NCBI GenBank assembly: GCA_002789815.1
Contig: PFTZ01000067.1
Coordinates: 1 to 6,767 of the forward strand
Direction of reading: 5' to 3'
DNA length: 6,767 nucleotides
DNA from: Candidatus Berkelbacteria bacterium CG_4_9_14_3_um_filter_39_23
GTDB lineage: Bacteria; Patescibacteriota; UBA1384; GWA2-35-9; CG2-30-39-44
The stretch's first letter is position 1, and the number at the start of each line of letters is the position of its first letter. The position numbers and the translations under genes are program-made. The notes beneath the pieces were generated by a model. The model ran no database searches, had not been told where the DNA came from, and saw only the letters and a list, made by a program, of their open reading frames with translations. Below are positions 1 through 5,753 of this stretch, piece by piece.

Positions 1-5
1 CATTG

Positions 6-53
6 TGGTAGTGCTAATAAGTTTAGCCATACTTCAATATAATAGTACTACCA
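6..53 (+). promoter_or_regulatory. Promoter of the XRE gene with paired near-palindromic operator boxes
   Basis: A perfect TATAAT (38-43) lies 20 bp before the ATG at 64, so transcription should begin near 50 with a leader of about 14 nt. No good -35 is seen; the 17-bp-spaced hexamer (15-20) is TAATAA. Two boxes flank the promoter: TAGTGCTA (9-16) and the perfect 8-bp palindrome TAGTACTA (43-50), with centres 34 bp apart, about three helical turns. With their flanks they form an inverted repeat (6-16 against 43-53, 10 of 11 matching). One box covers the expected -35 area and the other abuts the -10, as in autorepressed promoters of small Cro/C-protein-like regulators. The operator role is inferred. 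Confidence 0.55.
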
Positions 54-63
54 TAAATAAACT

Positions 64-291
64 ATGTCAAAGCAAGAATATCCATTTTCAAAAAATTTAA
101 AGAAATTGAGACAAGCCAAAGGCTTGTCGCAAGATCGGCTCGCCAAGCTCGCCGATGTTACCAACAACACGATTATTAAAATTGAGCAAGGCGAGAATAT
201 AAACCCAACGTTGGCTACACTAAAGAAAATTGCGAAAGCCCTCGGGGTTAGTTTGGATGAATTAACCGGTTATCAATTGCGGGGTAAATAA
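64..291 (+). CDS. XRE/Cro-family HTH transcriptional regulator (75 aa)
   Basis: A single-domain DNA-binding protein. Residues about 9-68 form a five-helix lambda-repressor-like fold: helix 2 SQDRLAKLADV (22-32), the recognition helix TNNTIIKIEQG (33-43), and a packing helix plus closing segment ending GVSLDELTG (61-69). There is no sensor, peptidase or toxin-antitoxin partner domain. At 75 aa it is the size of controller proteins or Cro-like repressors, and it probably binds as a dimer to the paired boxes upstream, giving autoregulation. No Shine-Dalgarno is present before the ATG; the leader is very short. The gene ends 29 bp before the GH130 gene on the same strand, so it may be cotranscribed with, and control, the mannoside genes. 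The fold is clear; the regulon is inferred. Confidence 0.92.
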   Translation: MSKQEYPFSKNLKKLRQAKGLSQDRLAKLADVTNNTIIKIEQGENINPTLATLKKIAKALGVSLDELTGYQLRGK

Positions 292-305
292 AAGTCTCAT
301 CAATT

Positions 306-310
306 AAGGA
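306..310 (+). promoter_or_regulatory. Ribosome binding site AAGGA of the GH130 gene
   Basis: AAGGA lies 10 nt before the ATG at 321. It is the only reasonably good Shine-Dalgarno seen at a gene start in the window, and it supports the 321 start. No terminator-like hairpin separates it from the XRE gene, consistent with read-through from the upstream promoter. Confidence 0.6.
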
Positions 311-320
311 ATTACAGATT

Positions 321-1331
321 ATGATTGCAGTTAAAAACGAGGGAATAATTTTAGAAAAAACAAATCTGGAATTCGAAAATAAAGGTGTTTTAAACCCTGC
401 CTGTATCCAGGTGGATGACATTACCCACATGTTTTATCGGGCAGTTAACCATAATAATATTTCTTCCATAGGTTACTGCCAGCTGAAAGATAATAAAGTT
501 GTAAAAAGACTTAAAGAGCCGGTTCTCTTTCCCGAATATGATTATGAGAAAAAGGGCGTAGAAGATCCCAGAATTACTCTTTTAGAAGGAACATACTACC
601 TTTTCTACACCGCCTATGACGGTAAAAACGCTCTCATTTCCTACGCCACAAGTCGCGATCTTGTCCATTTCGCCAAACAGGGTCTTGTCTCGCCGAAAAT
701 TTCTTACGATGAAGCAGAAGATATTTTTCGTGGGTCAGGAATCAGAAAAAGATATACCATGTTTGAAATGTTCTACAAAAAAAGAGGTGGCAAGGACATC
801 TTGCTATTTGAAAAGGATGCTACTCTCTTTCCCCAAAAATTCGGCAGTAAGTTTGCTCTTCTCCACCGAATTTTACCCGGAATCCAAATTATTTACTTTG
901 ACAATTTTTCTGACTTGACTCTAGACCGCTGGCGAGATTATTTTAAGAATTTAGGTGATTTTATTGTGTTAGATCCTCTCTTTTGGTTTGAAAACCGCTA
1001 CATTGGCGGTGGTTGTCCCCCCATTGAAACAAAAGACGGATGGCTTATTATCTATCATGCGGTGGAGGGTACCCCTTTGGGAAAAATCTATCATGCCTCC
1101 GCTGCTCTGCTCGATCTCAAAAATCCCCTAAAAGTTTTAGGGCGATTAAAGAAACCTCTATTTTCTCCATCATCCAGTTGGGAGAGAAACGGAAGCGTCA
1201 GAGATGTGGTCTTTCCAACGAGCGCATTGATAAAAAATGACCGTTTGTATATTTATTACGGTGCTGCTGATAAGTTAATCGCCGTCAAATCTGTTGACCT
1301 TGCAGAGCTGTTGACTGAACTTAAGAAATAA
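321..1331 (+). CDS. GH130-family beta-mannoside phosphorylase / mannosidase (336 aa)
   Basis: A full-length five-bladed beta-propeller glycosidase of the GH130 type (members are about 300-350 aa). Visible family landmarks in order: NPACIQ (25-30), the catalytic-acid motif GVEDPRIT (79-86, with Asp82 the expected proton donor), KDATLFPQKF (165-174), ALLHRI (179-184), IGGGCPPIET (228-237), GWLIIYHAVE (240-249), VVFPTS (296-301) and YYGAAD (312-317). GH130 enzymes split beta-mannosidic bonds, most by phosphorolysis to alpha-mannose-1-phosphate and some subfamilies by hydrolysis. The retained His-Arg (182-183) and Tyr-His (245-246) sit where the family places substrate and phosphate contacts, which favours a phosphorylase but does not prove it. 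There is no signal peptide, so it is cytoplasmic and acts on internal or imported mannosides. The neighbouring glycosyltransferase and the mannose-1-phosphate guanylyltransferase fit this role. Linkage specificity cannot be told. Confidence 0.88.
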   Translation: MIAVKNEGIILEKTNLEFENKGVLNPACIQVDDITHMFYRAVNHNNISSIGYCQLKDNKVVKRLKEPVLFPEYDYEKKGVEDPRITLLEGTYYLFYTAYDGKNALISYATSRDLVHFAKQGLVSPKISYDEAEDIFRGSGIRKRYTMFEMFYKKRGGKDILLFEKDATLFPQKFGSKFALLHRILPGIQIIYFDNFSDLTLDRWRDYFKNLGDFIVLDPLFWFENRYIGGGCPPIETKDGWLIIYHAVEGTPLGKIYHASAALLDLKNPLKVLGRLKKPLFSPSSSWERNGSVRDVVFPTSALIKNDRLYIYYGAADKLIAVKSVDLAELLTELKK

Positions 1332-1369
1332 ATCACATAAAACTATGAGCCTCGTTAAAAGTCTTGGTA

Positions 1370-1409
1370 GACCCTGCTAGATGTTGATTATCAATTATTT
1401 AACAGGGTC
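1370..1409. repeat. Imperfect inverted repeat, possible degenerate copy of the local palindromic element
   Basis: GACCCTG (1370-1376) and CAGGGTC (1403-1409) form a 7-bp stem around a 26-nt AT-rich loop; past one mismatch, two more outer pairs form. The left arm GACCCTGCTAGATGT resembles the left arm of the 3896-3910 copy (GACCCGTTAGAAATGT), and the right arm TTTAACAGGGTC resembles TTCTAACGGGGC, so it is probably a diverged relative. No T-run follows, so it is a poor intrinsic terminator. The 154-bp gap between GH130 and the glycosyltransferase also holds the left arm of the next repeat and a 16-codon reading frame from ATG 1445, but no convincing promoter. Confidence 0.5.
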
Positions 1410-1465
1410 CACAACACGATAACGGAAAACATTCTAATAACATTATGAATCAACAAACAAAGTCA

Positions 1466-1601
1466 ACCCCGTTAGAAATTTTAATATGTATGTAAATTCA
1501 AAAAATAGAAATAGTCAAAATTTTGAGCAAAAACCTAATTTTAGAGGTAATTTCAGATTTTTAACAGGGTTAAAGGCTAATAAAGCAATTTCTAACGGGG
1601 T
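1466..1601. repeat. 136-bp element bounded by perfect 15-bp inverted repeats
   Basis: ACCCCGTTAGAAATT (1466-1480) is repeated exactly in reverse complement at 1587-1601 (AATTTCTAACGGGGT). The arms enclose 106 bp. The ATG at 1486 assigned to the glycosyltransferase lies just inside the left arm, and the right arm ends within codon 39 (a GTG at 1600), so the first 38 residues of that protein are element-encoded. A related arm pair occurs on the far side of the gene at 3879-3992. The architecture resembles palindromic or MITE/REP-like elements, and in-frame invasion of a coding end recalls Rickettsia palindromic elements. No transposase is present in the window. Confidence 0.75.
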
Positions 1602-3816
1602 GAGCACTGACCAGCAAAACAAATCTTGGATCGTCTATTTGGCTACCTTCCCGCCACGGCAGTGCGGTATAGCTACCTTTACCGCTGACCTTACCAATGC
1701 TATTGATCAAATATTTGGACCGTCAGTTAAGTCAAAGATTGTCGCGATGAATCTTACTGAAGTAAGTAATTTCCCCTATCCTGACAAAGTAATTTCGGAG
1801 ATAAGTCAGCCTCGCGAAGAGGACTATGTTAACATTGCCAACAAGCTTAATCAGTTAAAAGAGGTAAAGTTGGTTAACATTCAACATGAATTTGGCATCT
1901 TTGGAGGGGAATATGGCTCACATCTGCTTTTGCTTCTGAAAAAACTTCAAAAACCGATTGTTACCACATTTCACACCGTTCTTCCCGCTCCAGATGAAAA
2001 AATGCTCAACATCGTTCAAGCCATAATGAAATATTCGAAAGGAATAATTGTTATGACTCACTCTTCAAAGGAAATTCTCAAGAAAGATTATGGGTTAGAT
2101 CCTGATAGAATTCAAGTTATTCCTCATGGAATCCATCATGTTCCCTATAGAATCAGTGAACACGCCAAGTCTGCCCTTGGTTTTTCCGGTAAATTAATCC
2201 TCTCAACCTTTGGGTTTCTTAGTCCTGGTAAAGGGGTTGAGCATGTAATAGAGGCTTTGCCAAAGGTAGCAGAAAAATTCCCTAATGTTCGATTTCTTAT
2301 CGCTGGTGTCACCCATCCTGTTGTTCTAGGACAGGAAGGCGAAACCTACCGTAATTTTCTTACTAAAAAAGTGTATCAACTTGGTTTAAGCAACTATGTT
2401 TCTTTTTATAACACCTATCTTGATTTAAATGGCCTCTTTAAATTTTTAGAGGCTACTGATATCTACCTTTCCACCTCTTTAAATCCAAACCAGACTGTCT
2501 CCGGCACTTTATCTTATGCCTTGGGTAGCGGTCGTCCAGTCATATCCACAGCTTTTGCTCAAGCCAAACAAGACATTACGAGTGATGTCGGCATATTGGT
2601 TGACTTTAAAAACCCGCCGGCTTTTACCGATGCCATCATTAAATTAATAAGCAATGATCAATTACGTTTACAGATGGGCAAAAACGCTTATTTTCGCACC
2701 AGACATATGACATGGGCAAATGTTGCACATTCCTACATAAAATATTTCTCGCAATTTGCGCCGAAGACAATTCTAGGACAAAAAAAACTTCCGCCCATAA
2801 AGCTTACGCATATGGCTAGATTGACTGACAATTTCGGCATTATTCAGTTTGCCAAGCTTACCGAGCCGGACCTTTCCTCTGGATATACCATAGACGATAA
2901 TGCCCGAGCTTTAGTCGCGGTCGCTCTTCATTATAAAAAATTTAGGACTCACTCTGCGCTAAAACTTGTCTCCATATACCTCAACTTTTTTTATCTGGTA
3001 GCTAAACCTGATGGTTATTTTGACAACTATGTTAATTCAAGTCGCGCTATTGATAAACAGAGAAATATCCAAGAATACTCAGAAGATCCAAGCGCCAGAG
3101 CCCTATATGCTCTTGCCTGGGTTTCAACCACCAAACAAATCCCTAGACGTATAAGGCATCTTGCCCATTTTTTCTTTGAAAGAAGCTTCCGGAAAAGCAT
3201 TGCTTTTTCCTCGCCTCGCGCTATCGCTTTTTACATTAAAGCTCTTGATTGTTTGCTTTCTAAATGGAAAGAATCCAAAACTCTCACTGTATTAACGTCT
3301 TATTGTGAACAACTCATGGCTCTGTATGAGAAGAATTACTCGCCGGACTGGGAGTGGTTTGAGCCTTGTTTAACATATTCAAATGCCATCCTACCGGAAG
3401 CACTCCTCCTTGGATACAAAATAACTGGAGAGAAAAGATATTTCAAAGTGGCTGAAAAAACCCTCAACTTCTTAATTAAACATACCTTTAAGGGCAGTAT
3501 GTACATTCCTATCGGTCAAAGTGGCTGGTTTCCCAAGGAAGGGACAAGACATTATTTTGACCAGCAACCCGAGGATACCGCTGCCACCGTAGGAGCTCTC
3601 AATGTAATGTTTCAGATAACAAACAGGAAGTATTACAAGGAATTAGCGAGTATCGCATTTAACTGGTTCTTGGGAAATAATGTGCTTGGACAGGTTGTTT
3701 ATGATCGTACCACTGGAGGGTGTTATGATGGAATTGGGGAAAAATTTATTAATCTCAACCAGGGTGCCGAATCTACAATTTCTTACCTTTTGGCCCGTCT
3801 TTCTTTCGAGAACTAA
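1486..3816 (+). CDS. GT4-type glycosyltransferase fused to a C-terminal alpha/alpha-toroid-like domain (776 aa)
   Basis: Residues about 48-425 form a two-Rossmann GT-B glycosyltransferase: FPPRQCGIATF (55-65) is the N-terminal glycine loop, QHEFGIFGGEYG (133-144), FHT (162-164), IPHGIHH (212-218), then FGFLSPGKG (242-250) opens the nucleotide-sugar domain. The usual EX7E motif is replaced by NPNQTVSGTLSYALGSGRPV (333-352), as I recall for a GT4 branch with an S-G-T-L-x-Y-A signature. Residues about 435-776 are helical with toroid-type motifs: GYTIDDNARAL (466-476), QEYSEDPSARAL (529-540), DWEWFEPCLTYSNAILPEAL (621-640), QQPEDTAATVGAL (693-705) and NQGAESTISYL (758-768). The acidic pairs could form a sugar-binding or catalytic cleft. 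There are no membrane segments or signal peptide. The substrate is probably GDP-mannose, judging from the GH130 and guanylyltransferase neighbours. The ATG at 1486 has no Shine-Dalgarno and lies inside a palindromic element; GTG at 1600 is an alternative start, and homology begins only near residue 48. Confidence 0.88.
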   Translation: MYVNSKNRNSQNFEQKPNFRGNFRFLTGLKANKAISNGVSTDQQNKSWIVYLATFPPRQCGIATFTADLTNAIDQIFGPSVKSKIVAMNLTEVSNFPYPDKVISEISQPREEDYVNIANKLNQLKEVKLVNIQHEFGIFGGEYGSHLLLLLKKLQKPIVTTFHTVLPAPDEKMLNIVQAIMKYSKGIIVMTHSSKEILKKDYGLDPDRIQVIPHGIHHVPYRISEHAKSALGFSGKLILSTFGFLSPGKGVEHVIEALPKVAEKFPNVRFLIAGVTHPVVLGQEGETYRNFLTKKVYQLGLSNYVSFYNTYLDLNGLFKFLEATDIYLSTSLNPNQTVSGTLSYALGSGRPVISTAFAQAKQDITSDVGILVDFKNPPAFTDAIIKLISNDQLRLQMGKNAYFRTRHMTWANVAHSYIKYFSQFAPKTILGQKKLPPIKLTHMARLTDNFGIIQFAKLTEPDLSSGYTIDDNARALVAVALHYKKFRTHSALKLVSIYLNFFYLVAKPDGYFDNYVNSSRAIDKQRNIQEYSEDPSARALYALAWVSTTKQIPRRIRHLAHFFFERSFRKSIAFSSPRAIAFYIKALDCLLSKWKESKTLTVLTSYCEQLMALYEKNYSPDWEWFEPCLTYSNAILPEALLLGYKITGEKRYFKVAEKTLNFLIKHTFKGSMYIPIGQSGWFPKEGTRHYFDQQPEDTAATVGALNVMFQITNRKYYKELASIAFNWFLGNNVLGQVVYDRTTGGCYDGIGEKFINLNQGAESTISYLLARLSFEN

Positions 3817-3846
3817 ATCCAGCATTTCCTGTTTCTGCGAGAAATG

Positions 3847-3863
3847 GGCGACGCGCCAGTTTT
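3847..3863 (+). terminator. Weak intrinsic-terminator candidate after the glycosyltransferase
   Basis: GGCG (3847-3850) and CGCC (3854-3857) can form a 4-bp stem with a 3-nt loop, followed two bases later by TTTT (3860-3863). A second weak stem, CATTTC/GAAATG (3823-3828 with 3841-3846), lies just upstream. The position, about 30 bp past the stop codon in a convergent region, fits termination, but the stem and T-tract are both short. Confidence 0.3.
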
Positions 3864-3865
3864 AC

Positions 3866-4054
3866 TCAGTTAGAAGCAAAATGCCCCATGGCTTGACCCG
3901 TTAGAAATGTAACTGTATCAGGAGTAAAGCCCATCACATTTTTCTTGCTTAATAAACCAGAAGATTCTAACGGGGCTTGTCGCGGGGCATTTGTCAAAGG
4001 CGCCCTCAAAAAATAAATACTAACATATCCAATAACAATTAAAAAAATTATCAC
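3866..4054 (-). CDS. Hypothetical 62-aa reading frame overlapping the end of the guanylyltransferase gene
   Basis: The GTG at 4054-4052 overlaps the guanylyltransferase TGA in a GTGA junction, the classic geometry for translational coupling. The first 16 residues are strongly hydrophobic (IIFLIVIGYVSIYFL), as in a membrane segment or signal anchor. The remainder is translated straight through the palindromic element and gives low-complexity text (APLESS, FLTGQ) with no domain I recognise. It may be the remnant of a small membrane protein overwritten by the element, or a chance open frame. There is no independent evidence of expression. Confidence 0.22.
   Translation of the reverse strand: MIIFLIVIGYVSIYFLRAPLTNAPRQAPLESSGLLSKKNVMGFTPDTVTFLTGQAMGHFASN
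3879..3992. repeat. Long imperfect inverted-repeat element in the convergent intergenic region
   Basis: The left arm begins AAATGCCCC (3879-3887) and ends CCCGTTAGAA (3897-3906). The right arm is its mirror: TTCTAACGGG (3965-3974) and GGGGCATTT (3984-3992), with equal spacing of about 9 bases between the two matching blocks on each side. The total is about 114 bp with a loop of about 58 nt. CCCGTTAGAAAT (3897-3908) is identical to 1468-1479, and TTCTAACGGGG (3965-3975) is identical to 1590-1600, so this is a second copy of the family that overlaps the glycosyltransferase start. The rest of the 234-bp gap (3817-4050) holds a degenerate GTTAGAA (3869-3875), weak hairpins and AT-rich sequence. 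Confidence 0.72.
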
Positions 4055-5127
4055 AAATATTTATGCTTGCCGGTTTCTTTGAGTTGTTCAATTATCTTTT
4101 TCACATCTTGAGATTTATCTCGGTTGATAATTAGCGTGGCGTCTGGCGTGTCAATGACCGCGATGTTTTTTAGCCCAATGGTGGCGATCATTTTTTTTTG
4201 TCCCAGCACAAAAACATTTTCATCGCCATAACTGATATGGTGCCCTTGACTTACTTGATCACTGCCAATTTTTTTAGCTAAAATTTCATAAACGCTTTTC
4301 CAGCTTCCGACATCCGACCAGCCCATATCAGACGAAATTACCAAAACTTTGTTAATTTTTTCAATTATTTCAGTGTCAAACGGCTCATTTGGCATTTCAT
4401 GAAAAATCGGATAATACGACTCACCAGCGTCAATGCAGGCATCAATTTTTTCAATTAGTCGATAAATTCGGCGTGAATGGCTCTCGTATAGTTTTAATAT
4501 ATGTTTGGCGTTGAAAATAAAATACGACGCGTTCCATAGATATTTGGTTGTTTGAAAATATGTTTGCGCTACTAATTCGTTTGGTTTTTCAACAAATTTT
4601 TCTACCCGATAAGTTTGATCGTAATTTTCATACGGTTCCCCTGTCTTAATATAGCCATAGCCAGTTTCTGGATAGGTCGGCTGGAGTCCGATAGTTATTA
4701 AAAATTTTGGATGTTCGGAAACGATTTTAAAGGCTAATTTTAAATTTTTGGCAAAAACATCTTCTTTTAGCACTTCGTGATCTGACGCGATTGACGCAAT
4801 AATAGCGTTTGGATTTCGCTTTCTGATAATCAAGCTTGCCAAAGCGATGGCTGGCGCAGTATTTTTTCCCACTGGTTCAATGATATAATTTTTTTTGGGA
4901 ATTTGTGGCAATTGTTGGCGCGCGGTTTTTAGATAATTTCCACCCAAGCTCACAAAGATATTTGAAATCGGCGCGACCTTTTTGATCCGCCGAAATGTTT
5001 GCTGGAATAAGGTTTTTTTGCCAGTTAATCTTTGAAATTGTTTGGGCGATTTTTTACGCGACATTGGCCAAAGTCGCGTTCCTGTGCCACCTGCTACAAT
5101 CACTACATAAAAATTATCTTTGTTCAT
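4051..5127 (-). CDS. manC: Mannose-1-phosphate guanylyltransferase, monofunctional (358 aa)
   Basis: Transfers GMP from GTP to mannose-1-phosphate, giving GDP-mannose and pyrophosphate in the cytoplasm. Nucleotidyltransferase signatures are all present: AGGTGTRLWPMSR (12-24) with SPKQF (27-31), EPVGKNTAPAIA (84-95), ASDH (114-117, metal/nucleotide site), GYGYIK (156-161), VEKFVEKP (175-182), WNASYFIF (198-205) and MGWSDVGSW (268-276); the IDTPDATLI stretch (325-333) opens the C-terminal beta region. The length matches monofunctional enzymes; the phosphomannose isomerase domain of about 470-480-aa ManC/AlgA proteins is absent, so mannose-1-phosphate must come from a phosphomannomutase elsewhere or from the GH130 enzyme here. 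The ATG is 9 bp after the guanylate kinase stop, so the two are cotranscribed; no Shine-Dalgarno is evident. Family assignment is very secure; mannose over other hexoses is likely from the motif set. Confidence 0.93.
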   Translation of the reverse strand: MNKDNFYVVIVAGGTGTRLWPMSRKKSPKQFQRLTGKKTLFQQTFRRIKKVAPISNIFVSLGGNYLKTARQQLPQIPKKNYIIEPVGKNTAPAIALASLIIRKRNPNAIIASIASDHEVLKEDVFAKNLKLAFKIVSEHPKFLITIGLQPTYPETGYGYIKTGEPYENYDQTYRVEKFVEKPNELVAQTYFQTTKYLWNASYFIFNAKHILKLYESHSRRIYRLIEKIDACIDAGESYYPIFHEMPNEPFDTEIIEKINKVLVISSDMGWSDVGSWKSVYEILAKKIGSDQVSQGHHISYGDENVFVLGQKKMIATIGLKNIAVIDTPDATLIINRDKSQDVKKIIEQLKETGKHKYL

Positions 5128-5136
5128 AGGTAATGA

Positions 5137-5694
5137 TTATATACTTTTTTTAATAAAATTCAAGACTTCTTTAATAGTTTGGTCAAGCTTACCTTGCTGA
5201 TTTTTTACCACTAAATTAAAATTTTCTTTTTGTTTATCTTCTATTTTTTTCATTGCCAGCCGCTTGGCAATATCTTGCGCGCTGTTCTCTCTTCTATTTT
5301 GCAGTCGTATTTTGGCTTCTTTTTCTGTGCAACCGATATATATTCCAATTGCGTTAGGATAAAGTTTTTTCATTTGTTTAAATCCATTGACATCGATTTC
5401 TAATATCGGAATTTGTCCTTTTTTTTGGATTTTTAAAATTGCTGATTTTGACGCGCCATACCACGCGCCATTATAAAAATTTTGTTCACATATCTCACCA
5501 ATTTCAAATAATTGAGCAAACTTTTTTTCATCAACAAAAAAATGCCCTTTGCCTTCTTTTTCATCGGTTCTTTTCGTCCGCGTGGTGTAGGTTGACACTT
5601 CGCAGAGTTTTTTATTTTGGCTGACAATACCACGCAAAACAGAATCCTTGCCAGCGCCCGATGGTCCTGAAATAATAATAATTTTTTCAGCCAT
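5137..5694 (-). CDS. gmk: Guanylate kinase family protein (185 aa)
   Basis: Expected to phosphorylate GMP (or dGMP) to GDP with ATP. Walker A is SGPSGAGKDS (9-18). The GMP-binding segment TYTTRTKR (35-42) supplies Arg39 and Arg42 with nearby acidic residues (Glu45, Glu47). FYNGAWYGAS (73-82) matches the family's G-x-x-YG-T/S motif, EIDVNG (99-104) matches the conserved I-D-V-x-G, and the lid is RLQNRRENSAQDIAKRL (130-146). Two details differ from typical Gmk: Asp17 replaces the usual Walker A Ser/Thr, and His51 replaces the Tyr of the G-x-x-Y-x-F motif. The GKDS P-loop and 185-aa length recall PhnN (ribose 1,5-bisphosphokinase), but the GMP-site motifs favour guanylate kinase, and no phosphonate genes are nearby. 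It sits between rluA (58 bp upstream) and the guanylyltransferase (9 bp downstream), whose GTP demand it would support. The start codon is ATG without a clear Shine-Dalgarno. Confidence 0.83.
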   Translation of the reverse strand: MAEKIIIISGPSGAGKDSVLRGIVSQNKKLCEVSTYTTRTKRTDEKEGKGHFFVDEKKFAQLFEIGEICEQNFYNGAWYGASKSAILKIQKKGQIPILEIDVNGFKQMKKLYPNAIGIYIGCTEKEAKIRLQNRRENSAQDIAKRLAMKKIEDKQKENFNLVVKNQQGKLDQTIKEVLNFIKKSI

Positions 5695-5724
5695 TTAATA
5701 TTGCAACGATATTTTATTTGCCAT

Positions 5725-5752
5725 ATTCCAACATTAACCAGAATGTCGGAAT
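5725..5752 (-). repeat. 11-bp stem, 6-nt loop hairpin between rluA and gmk
   Basis: ATTCCAACATT (5725-5735) and AATGTCGGAAT (5742-5752) flank a 6-nt loop. In the DNA there is one mismatch, but in the - strand transcript it becomes a G.U pair, so all 11 positions pair; this suggests the RNA form on the gene strand is what matters. It starts two bases after the rluA stop codon and lies 31 nt before the gmk ATG. No T-run follows, so it is not a standard terminator; a processing or mRNA-stability hairpin, or a dispersed palindrome, is more likely. Confidence 0.6.
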
Positions 5753-5753
5753 G

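Noticed and set aside
616..1240. Open frames inside the GH130 gene in another + frame.
   Set aside because: They overlap a clearly coding frame with full family motifs and have no recognisable domain or start signal.
3643..3904. Short frames on both strands over the 3' end of the glycosyltransferase gene.
   Set aside because: They are shadows of the conserved toroid-domain coding frame or run into the repeat element; no family similarity.
3915..3955. On the - strand, LLSKKNVMGFT resembles the start of a type IV prepilin (K-x-GFTLIE).
   Set aside because: The motif stops after FT and no hydrophobic pilin helix follows; it lies in the loop of the palindromic element and is probably coincidental.
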